Of a stretch of 64,000 nucleotides of DNA, positions 9,130-20,368 are shown one piece after another. The stretch's first letter is position 1. The number at the start of each line of letters is the position of its first letter. The notes under the pieces were generated by a model, which was given only the letters and a program-made list of their open reading frames with translations, searched no databases and was not told the origin of the DNA. A program made the translations under genes and the position numbers. Origin of the DNA: Gigaspora rosea (Eukaryota > Glomeromycota > Glomeromycetes > Diversisporales > Gigasporaceae); contig QKWP01000672.1 of the NCBI GenBank assembly GCA_003550325.1, positions 142,621-206,620 of the forward strand, read 5' to 3'.

Positions 9130-11588
9130 ATGTTGAATGAAGTGATGCGAATAATGATAATGTACTATTCCCACTTTATCAAGTATCTACTGAAATAGAA
9201 GATTCTGATGGAATAAATGAAGTTGGTTATTGCTATCGGAATGGAAATGGTGTTAAAACGGATGAACGTAAGGCATTCGATTATTATCAAAAATCTGCAG
9301 AAATGAAAAACGTTGATGGAATATTTGAGCTTGGTAACTGTTATAAAGATGGAATCGGAGTCGAAAAAGATGAACATAAGGCATTCATTTATTATCAAAA
9401 ATCTGCAGAAATGGGGAACATTAATGGAAGACTTGCACTTGACGACTGTTATAAAGATGGAATTAAGGACGAATATAGAGCATTTAATTACTATCAAGAA
9501 TTGGCTAATATACGTAATGCTTATGCTGTATATAAAGTTGGCTGTTGTTATCAAAATGGGATTGGAGTTGAAAAAAATGAACATGAAGCATTCATTCATT
9601 ATCTAAAATCTGCAGATATGGGTTGTGCCCAAAGGATGTTTCAAGTTGGATATTTTTATCAAAATGGAATTGTAGTTGAAGAGGATAATAGTAAAGCATT
9701 AATGTATTATCAAATATCAGCAGATATGGGAAATGCTGATGGAATTTTTTCAACTTGGTTATTTTATGAAAATGGAATCGAGGTTGAAGAGGATAACATA
9801 AGGCGCTTATGTGTTATCAAAAATCCACAAAAATGAGGAAAGTTAGTGGAATATATTATGTTGGACATTGTTATCATTTTGGAATTGGAATTGATAAGAA
9901 CGAATTTGAGGCTTTCATTTATTATCAAAAATCAGCAGAGATGGGGCATTCAACAGGTGCAATGACGTTGAATGTTGTTACCATCATGGAATTGGAGTTG
10001 AAAAGTATGAGTACAAGGTATTCATTTATTATCAAAAATCTGCAGAGATGGGTCACGCTAGTGGAACATACAATTTTGGACGTTGTTATGATAAAGGAAT
10101 TGGAGTTGAAAAGGATGAACATAAGGCATTCATTTATTATCTAAAATCTGCAGAGATGGGTAATGCTAATGGAACAAATAATGTTGGATATTGTTATCAA
10201 AATGGAATTGGAGTTGAAAAAGATGAACATAAGGCACTTATTTATTATCAAAAATCTGCAGAGATGGGTCACGCTATTGGAACATATAATGTTGGATGTT
10301 GTTATAATGAAGGAATTGGAGTTTAAGAGGATAAACATAAGGCATTCAATTATTATCAAAAATCTGCAGAGTTGGGAGATGCTGATGGAACATATTATGT
10401 TGGATATAGTCATAGTCATGGAATTGGAGTTGAAAAGGATGAACATAAGGCATTCATTTATTATCAAAAAATCTGCAGAGATGGGTCACCCTAGAGGAAC
10501 ATATAATGTTGGATATTGTTATAATAATGGAATTGGAGTTGAAAAGGATGAACATAAGGCATTCATTTATTATCAAAAATCTGCAGATATGGGTGATGCT
10601 GGTGGAACAAATGGTGTTGGATATTGTTATCAAAATGGAATTGGAGTTGAAAAGGATGACGTAAGGCATTCATTTATTCTCAAAAGTCTGCAGAGATGGG
10701 TGACGCTAGTGGAGCATATAATGTTGGATATTGTTATCAAAATGGAATTGGAATTGTAAATAATAAACGTAAAGCGTTTGAATATTTTCAAAAAGCTGCC
10801 AACATGGGCAATTCTAGTGCGATACACGCCGTTGGTGATTGTTATCGAAATGGAATCGGAGTCAGAAAGGACATATCCGAGGCACTCAAATACTATCGAA
10901 AAGTTGATAAAGATTACACAATTTATTCAAGTTTTTCAGAAAGTGGAGCAAGCTGTTCTGAGGTCGGTTCCAGGGACGGCTCCAGGCCAAGTTCCAGAGC
11001 TGGTTCCAGAGCTGGCTCCAGGGCTGGTTCAGAGTGTGGGAATGAGTTAACTTCGCTTAGATGGAATTCCGATACTAATGCCAATAAAGATCGTATAAAA
11101 TTCGAACAGTTTAAGAAAGCTGTAGGCATGGGAGATGCTGAAAGTACATATAATGTTATGAAAATGGGATTGGTGTAAAGAAGGATGAACTCGAAGCGTT
11201 TAAATATTGTCAAATAGCTGCCAATTTGGGACATTCTAATAGTGCATATAAAGTTGGAATTTTTTATGAAAATGGGGTTGGAATGGAAAAGGATGAAAGC
11301 AAGGCTTTTATATATTTCTCGAAATCTGCCGATATGGGCAGTGCTGATGGAGCATTTAGCGTTGGAGTTTTTTATGAAAATGGAATTGGAGTAGAAAAAG
11401 ATGAGAGCAAGGCTTTTATGTATTTCTTGAAATCTGCCGATATGGACAGCGCTGATGGAGCATTTAGCGTTGGTGTTTGTTATCGAAATGGGATTGGAGT
11501 TAAGAAGGATGAATGCAAAGCATTTGAATATTATCTGAAGGCAGCTTATATGGGTCATATTAAAGGAAATTATAATGTTGTATATTGC
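9130..11588 (+). pseudogene. Sel1-like repeat gene copy B, decayed and 3'-truncated
   Basis: The first codons (ATG TTG AAT GAA) match copy C, but about 10 bases are then missing, so the start codon is out of frame with the repeats. The body is a run of 36-residue SLRs in changing frames, with multiple small indels and a TAA at about 10324. The Gly-Ser-Arg linker is present at about 10970-11030 and, unlike copies A and C, is read through here (R-W-N-S-D-T-N-A-N-K-D-R) before a deletion at about 11155. It ends at 11588 in the fourth or fifth C-terminal repeat, where the sequence switches directly to the 5' flank of the next unit. No kinase follows. Confidence 0.85.
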
Positions 11589-12636
11589 AAATGCGTCATA
11601 ATTGGCGTCATAATACATATACTCACCTTACGATTCGGCGCTATAAAAAAATTAATTATGTGATTTGAAAATTCCAGGTAGATTTACTTGAAAACAGTTT
11701 TGGGGATAAATTTTTGTAGTTATATGAGGTAAATAAATGACTTTTTTCAAAGATTCATTTTTAATTTTAATTTATTAAACATGAAATAAATTCAAACCAC
11801 TTTGAAACTTTAAATTTTGCATAATATATAAGCTCAAAATTCCTTTTACCTATATTTATTTGCTAGTATACGAGTTTTTAAATGATATTCTTTCTCTATA
11901 TTTTCAGTGATGTGGTCTTTTTTGAAATTACAATTTCTACCTGTTGATTTTACGTTTTGCATTACCCACCGACCATTTTTTCAATTTTTCAAAAAAATTT
12001 TTTTTTTTTTTAGATCCTAATTGTGCCACTTGTTCGATTTTTGACATTTATAGGACTGACGAAAAAAATATGACTGCCGCCCAATTTTTTGATTCATTGT
12101 TGTGTTGTGAGCATTATTCTATTTATTAACAGTAAATTAAAAAAAATCCGACCGACCGACCCACACTTCAGATTCCATGTAATGCAAAGCGAAAATTCAA
12201 CTTTGCTTGGCCTAATGCTTATACTTGTCACAATACCTAATTGTAAGTTGGTTATTAAGGAATTGATAGTAACGAATACTAATAGTATTATAATGGGAGT
12301 ACAACTTTCATAAAAAAAATCTTAATGAAATTTTTTAAGTAGCTCTATATTTATTTGATTTTTATTATTCATGCTGCACTCTTTAACGTAATCGATTAAG
12401 ATTCCTTGGTCTTGCCTCAAAATCGCCTAATTTTTAGCTGTTTATAAACTGAAGTTCTAAAGATAATGACACAGTTGTAGAAGAATTTTTTATTATCATT
12501 TATTCGGACTTGTAATTAGCATTGGTTAAATTAGATGTCTGTGAGATAACGATTAATAAAACAGGACGAATCTCTGAATTCATATTTCTCAAATTTAAAA
12601 CCAAAAAAAAACTAAAGATAGCCATTTGCATAAGTT

Positions 12637-13270
12637 CTCCTTATAAAAAAATCCATGATCTGTGGAACGGCCAGAGAACCGGGTTTGCACGTGTGAATAC
12701 CGTGTTGTCACGGCTAAATGGTCCGAATTGGACCGTCTAACCGGACATTTTGGACCGTAAATGGACCGTGCTTTGCTGCACTTTACTAAGCCAAATTTCA
12801 CGTGTTTTGGCACGGGTCGAGGCACACGTAAGTTCACGTGCATATATTTCTTACGAGTTATAAGCAAGAGTGAATCCGATTTAGTTAGAGTATGATATAA
12901 TTGTGAAGGGGTGGTAACAAACATGACTATAGAAAATTTTGCAAGGTGTTTTTTTTGTTAGGAATTAAAGAGCTTTTTCATAGACGAGATTTTGAGGTAC
13001 AGACGATTTTTTTAAAAAAAGTGAATTTTCACGTTACACCTGATCCTGCGATTTTATTGGCCATACGAGATGCACGTGCCATTTAATACGTGTAATTCCA
13101 ACTAACGAGCCTATACGTACACCCAATGCACGTGCCAAAACCGTAAAACGTAATATACGTGCCATTCTGTCACGTTTTGGTTCGTGTTTCATGCCTTTAC
13201 GTGCCACATGCCACGTGCCTATCCAGACAACTCCGTGCCAACACGTACCAACACCCGGACCACTTTTCTC
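12637..13270. mobile_element. 0.63-kb insertion of unknown type, rich in CACGTG-like motifs
   Basis: It is absent from the parallel flank (about 8102) and is clearly more GC-rich than its surroundings. It contains many CACGTG/CACGTGCC-type words on both strands, and TGGACCGT-like repeats at about 12720-12765. The ends show only weak inverted similarity (AACCGGGTTTGCACGTG versus GTCCGGGTGTTGGTACGTG). It is probably a DNA transposon derivative, perhaps with a smaller element inside it (about 12955-13065 recalls the TTACACCTGATC element family). No coding potential seen. Confidence 0.5.
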
Positions 13271-13576
13271 ATAGGTCTTATAATTTCCTTCAACTACAAT
13301 TGCTTATATTATAAACCAGTTAATAACGTGAAGCATTTATCTCGAATTCAAGAGAATTCCTTACATTCCGTTTTCACCACATTGTCAAAATAAAAAACTC
13401 GATCGATATTAAAAATTTTAGGTAGTAGGAGGTATTAAAGTTACTATATAATATTCTTAGTAAGGCCAGAAATATAAAAACCACCATTACACCTTATAGA
13501 GACAAAATAGAACCAATGAAACTCAATACCTTAAATTTATTGAAGTCGATAATTGAATTTTAATGTGTAACTTGAT

Positions 13577-13908
13577 TATTGTCCGGAGCGTAGCGGATGT
13601 TTACGTAAGGTGATACAAAAGTTACATTTTTGATGCATCAATAATAGTTATGTCAAAAATGTAACTTCTGAATTTGGTGTCTGTCCGCATTAGTGATGCC
13701 TGGCGAAATGACGAAACCTGACGAAACCATAAGTTTCGTCAAGTTTCGTCATTGACGAAACTTATGGTTTCGTCAGGTTTCGTCATTTCGCCAGGCATCC
13801 ACTAGTCCGCATGCATATAATAGTTACATTTTTGATGCATCGTGTTGTTTTGATATGTGTTGCATCAAAAAATGAAATTAGATCTTAGTTGTTATTGCGC
13901 TTCGGACA
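13577..13908. mobile_element. MITE with TGTCCGGAGCG ends, carrying a nested hAT-like MITE
   Basis: The ends TGTCCGGAGCGTA and, inverted, TGTCCGAAGCGCA enclose a non-coding body with repeated GTTACATTTTTGATGCATC words. It is absent from the parallel flank at about 8399. A perfect hairpin element at 13691-13804 is inserted in it. Confidence 0.65.
13691..13804. mobile_element. hAT-like hairpin MITE with exact 8-bp target duplication
   Basis: The 114-bp element is almost a perfect palindrome from TAGTGATGCCTGGCG to CGCCAGGCATCCACTA, built from GACGAAACC units. It is flanked by GTCCGCAT at 13683-13690 and 13805-13812. An 8-bp duplication and a TAGTG-type end are known hAT features. A related, longer GACGAAACC-rich element lies at about 45583-46650. 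Confidence 0.85.
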
Positions 13909-14126
13909 CATAGTGCATTATCCTAGTAGGTTACAAATTACGCCAAGCAGATAATCAAGTTGCACATTAAAATTCATATTTTTTTAAATTATCGATTTCA
14001 ATAAATTGTCGTTAATGATTTAGGTTCAATGCATGTATATCGTCTTTATAAGGTGCAGTGCAGCATCATCGCATCTAGTTATATAATACAATAATATATG
14101 TCGTAGCACAGTATAACTGATAATGC

Positions 14127-14220
14127 CAGGTTATGACGATCATTTATCATGTGATAGTGTTCGGGTACACAAAATGTGATTGCCCATATTTGTGAAACAG
14201 TTCTATGCATATTGTGTAAC
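14127..14220 (+). repeat. left terminal inverted repeat of the MULE
   Basis: It begins CAGGTTATGACGATC and ends GCATATTGTGTAAC. Its reverse complement is found at 19117-19210 with no mismatch that I can see over 94 bases. Confidence 0.95.
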
Positions 14221-17176
14221 GTTCAGTATTTTAAAAATTATTGAACGTACGTACGTACATAGTCATATTTATGTCTACCTGCCTGAATTTTTTAATACTC
14301 TATTAAATAAAAAATCGATATATTTATAATGAAATACTTGTGTCCAATGTCTTAATCATCTTAAACATTCAAACTTATTAAAGTAATAATGGTATATAAT
14401 GCATTTGCCTTTTAAAATAGATTCACCGGATTTTTTATAAATAAATTAGCTTTCGAAGGTTACTTTTTGTTAGTGTTTATTAATTTAAAAACATTGAATG
14501 AAGGAAGACGTAGTTGCATAGTCTGCTTGAATACTGGGTGAAGCTACGCTGTTCTCGCGATTTTGATTTGTATTGAAGATCATGACTGAGTTATTGTTTA
14601 TTACCAGAAGTAGGCAGAAGTAGGTATAAATCCTGACGTTTTTTAGAATTTGTTTTTCAATAGTTCGTTTGATCAATACATTTAATACATTTATCATTTT
14701 ACCCGTACACATATTATTTATTTATTTATTACGATGATTCAACTTTTAAAAATTTAAATTTGACAGGTATATATAAACAACTCACTATGAAGAATTTTTT
14801 CACCATACACATATGCTTTTTTTTTTTGTTATAAATTATATGATAAATATACATTTTTTATTTTTTCTTATAGCGATAGCGATAGGTTTATTAATTAATA
14901 TAGTATGTATTTAAGCTTTAACATAATTGGCATGATATAATGTAATTAATATATTTAAGTTTTTTTAACGACATATTGCGATTATAAGCTCCTGAAACAA
15001 TCATTACGACGTCATATATTTGATCTTATGTTTAAGCCTAAATGCGACGAATTTTTAAACTCAGATGCATAATATGACGAAATTTTGACGAAATAGTAAT
15101 GGACTCTGTGCATAAAAAGAAAATTAGAATTTCTTACCTCCTTTTTTACTATATTTTTTATTCTACACTTTTCTTACAAAAATCGTTTATTTCTTTAAAA
15201 TCCTAGCTACACGCTAATTACTCATATTTTTATATCTACCATGAACCTAAATGTAACAGAATTATCAATCAATAATGAAACGTTAAATCATGAAAGCTTA
15301 GAATCATTACTTAATCCAAATGAAATGAGTCTGTATTGCCTGAATATGTTAGAGATATACTTCCAGCGAGTTATAATTATCTTGTAATTGGAGTTCATAA
15401 ATTTCCTGATTATATTACGGCTGAAGGGTTTTCGATAAATCAATTCAATGCAGATCTCTGGGTGAACGTTAATAGCGTCGAAGGTGCCCTAAAATGGATT
15501 GCTGATTTTCAAGAAGTATCAAAAACAACGATGCCTCAATCTAAGGGCTATCAAATTCAAGGAAAGAAAGTAATTTTCAGACAATTGAGACACTGTATTC
15601 ATAGCGACAAAGTGAAACAAAAGCAGGAAATCCTGTCTTAAAGAAACCTAATTCATTACGTATTAGAAATACGGAATGTAAGGCTACAATTCATTTTCGG
15701 CTTGAACGATGGAACCTTCAGACTGATTATCCACTAGAAGTAAATATCAAATATATACATAATCATGTTGTTCATTCAGCGAAAGCACTTAGTTTTAGGC
15801 ATGTAAAGGATGAAGTTCGCGATAAATATATTGAACTTTTTGCAAGTGGACATTCACCAGCTACTGCTCTATATACATATGAAGATGGTCTTCATTTACT
15901 TGCAAATGATGATCAAGAGCTCATGCAATTGTTAGCGGACCGTGGACTAAATCCTGATCATGGTTATGTTTCAAATTTATTTAAACAATTTCGTAGTAAT
16001 TGTCTTGGTGAAAAAAATGGTATGCCTATGTTCCAACGGCTTAAAGAAGAAGTCGATTTATATAATAATTCTGGGAAAGGTCATGCAATTTATCAAGAAT
16101 ATAACTCTCAGTCAAAAAAAAGCCTTTATCCTTTGTATTGTTACTAATTTAATGGTTCGTGTTCATGAAAAAGTTCGACAATCTGGAGAAATTTGTTACG
16201 TAGATGCTTCGGCATCATTCGAACCATTGAACACATCAGTTAGTTTATTCTACACTAGCTGTATTGCCCCTTGGTATTCTTGTAACATCGGATGAGCTGG
16301 AAGCAACCCTTGAAAAGGGAATGAAGATGCTGAAACTCCTCCTTCCACATTATGCATTTTATGTACGTGGGCCTGATGCTGGACCTTCTTACAGATGATT
16401 CAAGTTCTGAACGTAATGCGTTAAAGCGTTGTTGGTCACAGTCAAAACAATTATTATGTGTATTCCATGTGCTTCAAGCATTTTGGCGCTGGTTACATAA
16501 TTCGAACCATAATATAAATAAGGCTCACAAAATACCTATAATGAATCTCATGAAATGCATATTATATGCTTCAACAGAAGCTGAAATGATGAAAAGTTAT
16601 AATGAATTAAAGGTCAACTATTATCATATATATCCACAATTACAGAGACACTTCGAGTTACTTTGGAACCGACGGCAATTCTGGGCAGTGTTTTTTCGAT
16701 CTGGGCTTCTCATACGAGGCAATAACACAAATAACTATATCGAACGTAGTTTTGGGTTGCTGAAGGACATTATATTTGCACGTACTAAAGCATATAATAT
16801 TGTTCAGATGTTTCAATTCATTGTTACAAGTATGGAACACTATTATGAACGTCGATTGCTTGGAATAGCACATTGCCACCCTGGCCATATTCGAATTGCT
16901 AAAAGATTTTTATGTCTGGGTTGGGAGGCTATCGATGCAGCAAACATTAAACAGACTGAAGTAAGCATGGAATATCTAGTTCCAAGTCAAAAACAGGGCA
17001 CTGATTTATTTTACACCGTTAATATGGAATTATGTACATGTACATGTTTGTTGGGCTATCTGGAGCGCCATGTAAACATCAAGGCGCAGTAGCTGCAAAA
17101 TTTCATGTTGAGTCCCTAAATTTTTTTCCATCTTTAACGCCCAGTGATCGTGCTCAGTTTGCATACATTGCACGTG

Positions 17177-17260
17177 GTAAGTAGATTGTTTAATTTTTTT
17201 AATTTAAAGTTCTTGAAAATTTCTAAACTACTGTATGTATATTTAAATAATTACAATAAG
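17177..17260 (+). other. intron 1 of the MULE transposase
   Basis: Donor GTAAGT and acceptor TTACAATAAG; 84 bp. Removing it joins C-A-R-G to M-I-A-N-D-S in frame. Confidence 0.8.
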
Positions 17261-17765
17261 GAATGATCGCAAACGACTCTTTTTATGCATCATTACATGC
17301 TTGCACGAATAATAATCAACATGGACAATCAAATAAAAATCAAATTATTACTGCAAGTGATATTAATGTGGATCAAATTTCAGCAACTGATATGAATGCG
17401 AATCAGATGGTATCTGATGCAGAAATTTCAGCAACTGATGTGAATGCAAATCAGATTGTATCTGATGATATGAATGTGAATCAGGTTGTATCTAATACGG
17501 AGGATGCATCATTACATGCTCACACAGATAATTATCAACATGAACAATCAAATAAAAATCAAATTAATACTGCAAGTGATATTAATGTGGATCAAATTTC
17601 AGCAACTAATATGAATGCGAATCAGATAGTATCTAATGCAGAAATTTCAGCAACTGATGTGAATACAAATCAGATTGTATCTGATGCAGAAATTTCAGCA
17701 ACTGATACGAATATGAATCAGGTTTTATCTGATACCGAGATAAACCAAATTGTAGCAACAGAAAC

Positions 17766-17897
17766 GTAAGTATATGGTATTTTATTTCTTCTCAGGAAGG
17801 TTTTTTGAGTATTCTATCGTATCTTAAGTAATTATGCGATAAGAATGTTATCGATCTTTAGAAGATCATCTAATAATTTTTTTTGTATTTAATAAAG
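17766..17897 (+). other. intron 2 of the MULE transposase
   Basis: Donor GTAAGT and acceptor TTTAATAAAG; 132 bp. Joining gives V-A-T-E-T-Y-N-P-E-S-F in frame through to the stop at 18273. Confidence 0.8.
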
Positions 17898-19116
17898 GTA
17901 TAATCCAGAATCTTTCGACATATTTCTTAAAACTGTCAAGAACGATTATGAAACTTGTGGTCCTCAACTTAGAACTGCCCTTGAAAAGCTTGCTGAGAGA
18001 TATAATTCAGCCAAATCCAAATCTATCCCAGTGTTGACGTCTTTTCTATATAATATAAATCGTCATGTTGACCCACTTGTCCGGGTAAGGAGTGGTGCCA
18101 AAATTCATGTACAGGTTGAATCATTAAAACGTAGAAAAACGGAATCTGTTGCAAAAAAATCCAATGGTAAAGAAAACCATGATCCCCATGCTATTCCAGC
18201 ACGAAAGATTCGGGCAACCAGTAAAAAGAAACATAGCCTTCACCAAAATGTTAATAGAAACATTTTAAATTAGAACTAACGTTTTCAAATTTTTTTTCTT
18301 AATAATAATAGTTCTTTTTTTGGTGTCTATAAAGCTTTATATGATAGTGGTATTTTTTATAACAAAATCGCAATGTATATGCAATTTTTTAAAGAATTTA
18401 TTTTAACATTCTTAGTAATGTGGTTAGATAGTAAATAAATTTGATGCCAATATGTGAATATATGCATAGTTAAAAGGTTTACAAAGTATGCTAATTTATT
18501 ATTTATATATGCAGTCCTGCTTAAATTAATCGTTTATATAACTTAAAATAGGTATATTTATTATTATAAGTTTTGGGAATCATTTGCGATCGGATAATAG
18601 AAAACTTGAAGTATATTGCTATATATAATTTCAAGTGCTTTTAAAGTTTAATTCAATTTTGAATGATAACTAGCGATAATTAAAAGTATAACTAAACTAT
18701 AGTTATTTTAGCACTAGCATATCATCAGTTATTTATTAAAAAAAACTTCCAATAAATAAAACCGTAAGCTCTCATTTTATTTGACATTACTAAACGATTA
18801 TTTTAATCCTGCAATTTACCGTTGATTAATTCAAAATCGATTTTCAAACCCTTAGAATTGTGACAATAAACTTTTGTTAATAAATTGGTCCGATTTATAG
18901 AAAGCTTGTTTTGACCGCAACAATGTAATAGCAATTTTTGCTTATTTAATCTTAAAATTTTTAATGTTAACATTAAAAAAAAATTACTGAAATATTTTCT
19001 AGTCCAGTTTACTTACTCAACACATCTACAATTGATTAAATTGTTCTAATAATATAGATCGAGGCGTTACCCTTAGAGTTTTGGGCAGTGATAAATTGGT
19101 GGGTTATGAACTTATG

Positions 19117-19210
19117 GTTACACAATATGCATAGAACTGTTTCACAAATATGGGCAATCACATTTTGTGTACCCGAACACTATCACATGATAAATGATCG
19201 TCATAACCTG
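19117..19210 (-). repeat. right terminal inverted repeat of the MULE
   Basis: It begins GTTACACAATATGC and ends GATCGTCATAACCTG, the exact inverse of the left TIR. Confidence 0.95.
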
Positions 19211-19227
19211 CACAGAATTCATATATT

Positions 19228-19734
19228 GATACTGTGATCATAGTGTAACGTGACGCACGCAGATCCTTACTATTTGTTGATATGTAAATCCTAAAATGTA
19301 GGAATTCTTTTGCCCACCCAAGGTAAACTTTTTTTCTTACTAAGTTAATGAGTCATGTCTACTAAGTGAAAATTGTAGAGCTCATCGAGATGAGTCTAAT
19401 GGTAGTTAGAAATCGAAATCTGACCAATAGATGATAAGATACCTTCGAAAAACGATTGGCCTACTATATGTAAACAATAGGTTTGCTTACACGAAATTTT
19501 ATATAGTCGACCAATCGTTTGTTGAAGATATCTCATCATCAACTGGTCCGATTTCGATGATCTAGCTACCATTAGACTTGTCTCGATGAGCTCTACAATT
19601 TTTACTTAGTAGACATGATTCATTAACTTAGTAAGAAAAAAAGGTTTCTAAGTTTTCCTTAGGTGGGCAAAAATATCATATATTATAGGATTTACATAGT
19701 AATTTGCGTTACGTTACACTATGATCACACTATC
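19228..19734. mobile_element. long foldback element (nearly complete 0.5-kb palindrome)
   Basis: The arms run from GATACTGTGATCATAGTG at the left to CACTATGATCACACTATCG at the right. They pair over roughly 230 bases each with scattered mismatches, leaving a short loop at about 19485-19510. No coding potential and no clear target duplication. It lies between the MULE right TIR and the end of the copy C 5' flank, about 85 bp before the SLR start codon, so it may separate the gene from upstream control elements. Confidence 0.85.
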
Positions 19735-20220
19735 GATTTATGGCGGATCAAATTAAAAAAAAAACAAACTATTCCTTCTAAAACAATCATTATTATAATT
19801 TTTATTTCTACTATAATAATGTTGAATGAAGAATTATTAAGTGATACGAAAAATGATAATGTCTTACTTCCACTTTATCAAGTATCTACTGAAATAGACG
19901 ATTCTGATGGAATAAATGAAGTTGGTTATTGCTATCGGAATGGAATTAATGTTAAAAAGGATGGACGTAAGACATTCGATTATTATCAAAAATCTGCAGA
20001 GATGAAAAACGTTGATGGAATATTCGAGCTTGGTAACTGTTATAAAGATGGAATCGGAGTTGAAAAAGATGAACATATGGCATTCATTTATTATCAAAAA
20101 TCTGTAGAAATAGGGAACATTAATGGAATACTTGCACTTGGCGACTGTTATAAAGATGGAATTGGAGTTGAAAAGGACGAATATAAAGCATTTAATTACT
20201 ATCAAGAATTGGCTAATATA

Positions 20221-20368
20221 GGGGTCGGCTAAAGCGGAGTGAAATTTAGTTAGGGTTAGGGTTACCTTTTTGATGCAGTTTGAAGGGCTTTTATATATAA
20301 ATATCAAGAATTCAATTTATGCAGTATGTAGATCATATATTGAGTTAACTCCGCTTTAACCGACCCCC
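20221..20368. mobile_element. Tc1/mariner-type MITE inside SLR copy C
   Basis: The 148-bp insert has ends GGGGTCGGCTAAAGCGGAGT and, inverted, GGGGTCGGTTAAAGCGGAGT. It is flanked by TA at 20219-20220 and 20369-20370. TA duplication fits Tc1/mariner-like elements. Copies A and B have uninterrupted SLR sequence at this point. It contains two TTAGGG-like words, not a telomere. Confidence 0.85.

Larger units (their letters stand above)
11589..14115. repeat. 5' flank of SLR copy C (duplicate of 6945-9129)
   Basis: It starts at the junction with truncated copy B and follows the copy B 5' flank in order, interrupted by insertions at about 12637-13270, 13577-13908 and, from 14127, the MULE. The last part of the flank resumes at about 19755, directly before the copy C start codon. 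A degraded copy of the GGCCACGCAAAGTTGAT MITE lies at 11940-12216. No gene. Confidence 0.85.
15241..18273 (+). pseudogene. MULE transposase with SWIM zinc finger, frameshifted
   Basis: The start ATG at 15241 opens M-N-L-N-V-T-E-L-S. Next comes an N-terminal DNA-binding-like part with I-H-N-H-V-V-H-S-A-K (about 15760). The MULE DDE core follows: Y-V-D-A-S-A-S-F-E (Asp codon about 16203), L-L-T-D-D-S-S-S-E-R (about 16394), C-V-F-H-V-L-Q-A-F-W-R-W and N-Y-I-E-R-S-F-G (Glu codon 16742). A SWIM finger (C-T-C ... G-A-P-C-K-H-Q-G) lies at about 17033-17085. The C-terminal end has a Q-I-V-S-D-A-E-I-S-A-T-D repeat tract and R-S-G-A-K-I-H-V-Q. Two introns fit the frame: 17177-17260 (GTAAGT...AAG) and 17766-17897 (GTAAGT...AAAG). 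I count at least six small frame breaks, at about 15330, 15630, 16108 (an A run), 16268, 16370 and 17050. The copy is inactive unless these are sequencing errors. Confidence 0.9.
14127..19210 (+). mobile_element. Mutator-like (MULE) DNA transposon, 5.1 kb, identical 94-bp TIRs
   Basis: The terminal inverted repeats at 14127-14220 and 19117-19210 are 94 bp long and, by eye, identical. Between them lies one plus-strand gene with MULE transposase and SWIM zinc-finger signatures and two short introns. About 1 kb of AT-rich sequence precedes the gene and 0.85 kb follows it. I find no 9-bp target duplication next to the TIRs (left TGATAATGC, right CACAGAATT). The right flank is occupied by another palindromic element, so the insertion site may have been rearranged. 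The MULE interrupts the 5' flank of SLR copy C. Confidence 0.9.

Noticed and set aside
14485-14712. 75-codon minus-strand frame inside the MULE.
   Set aside because: No known domain, opposite to the transposase, in AT-rich leader sequence; most likely chance.
20245-20275. TTAGGG-like words (TTAGGGTTAGGGTT) resembling a telomere.
   Set aside because: Only two units, located inside a small TA-flanked MITE in the SLR gene.
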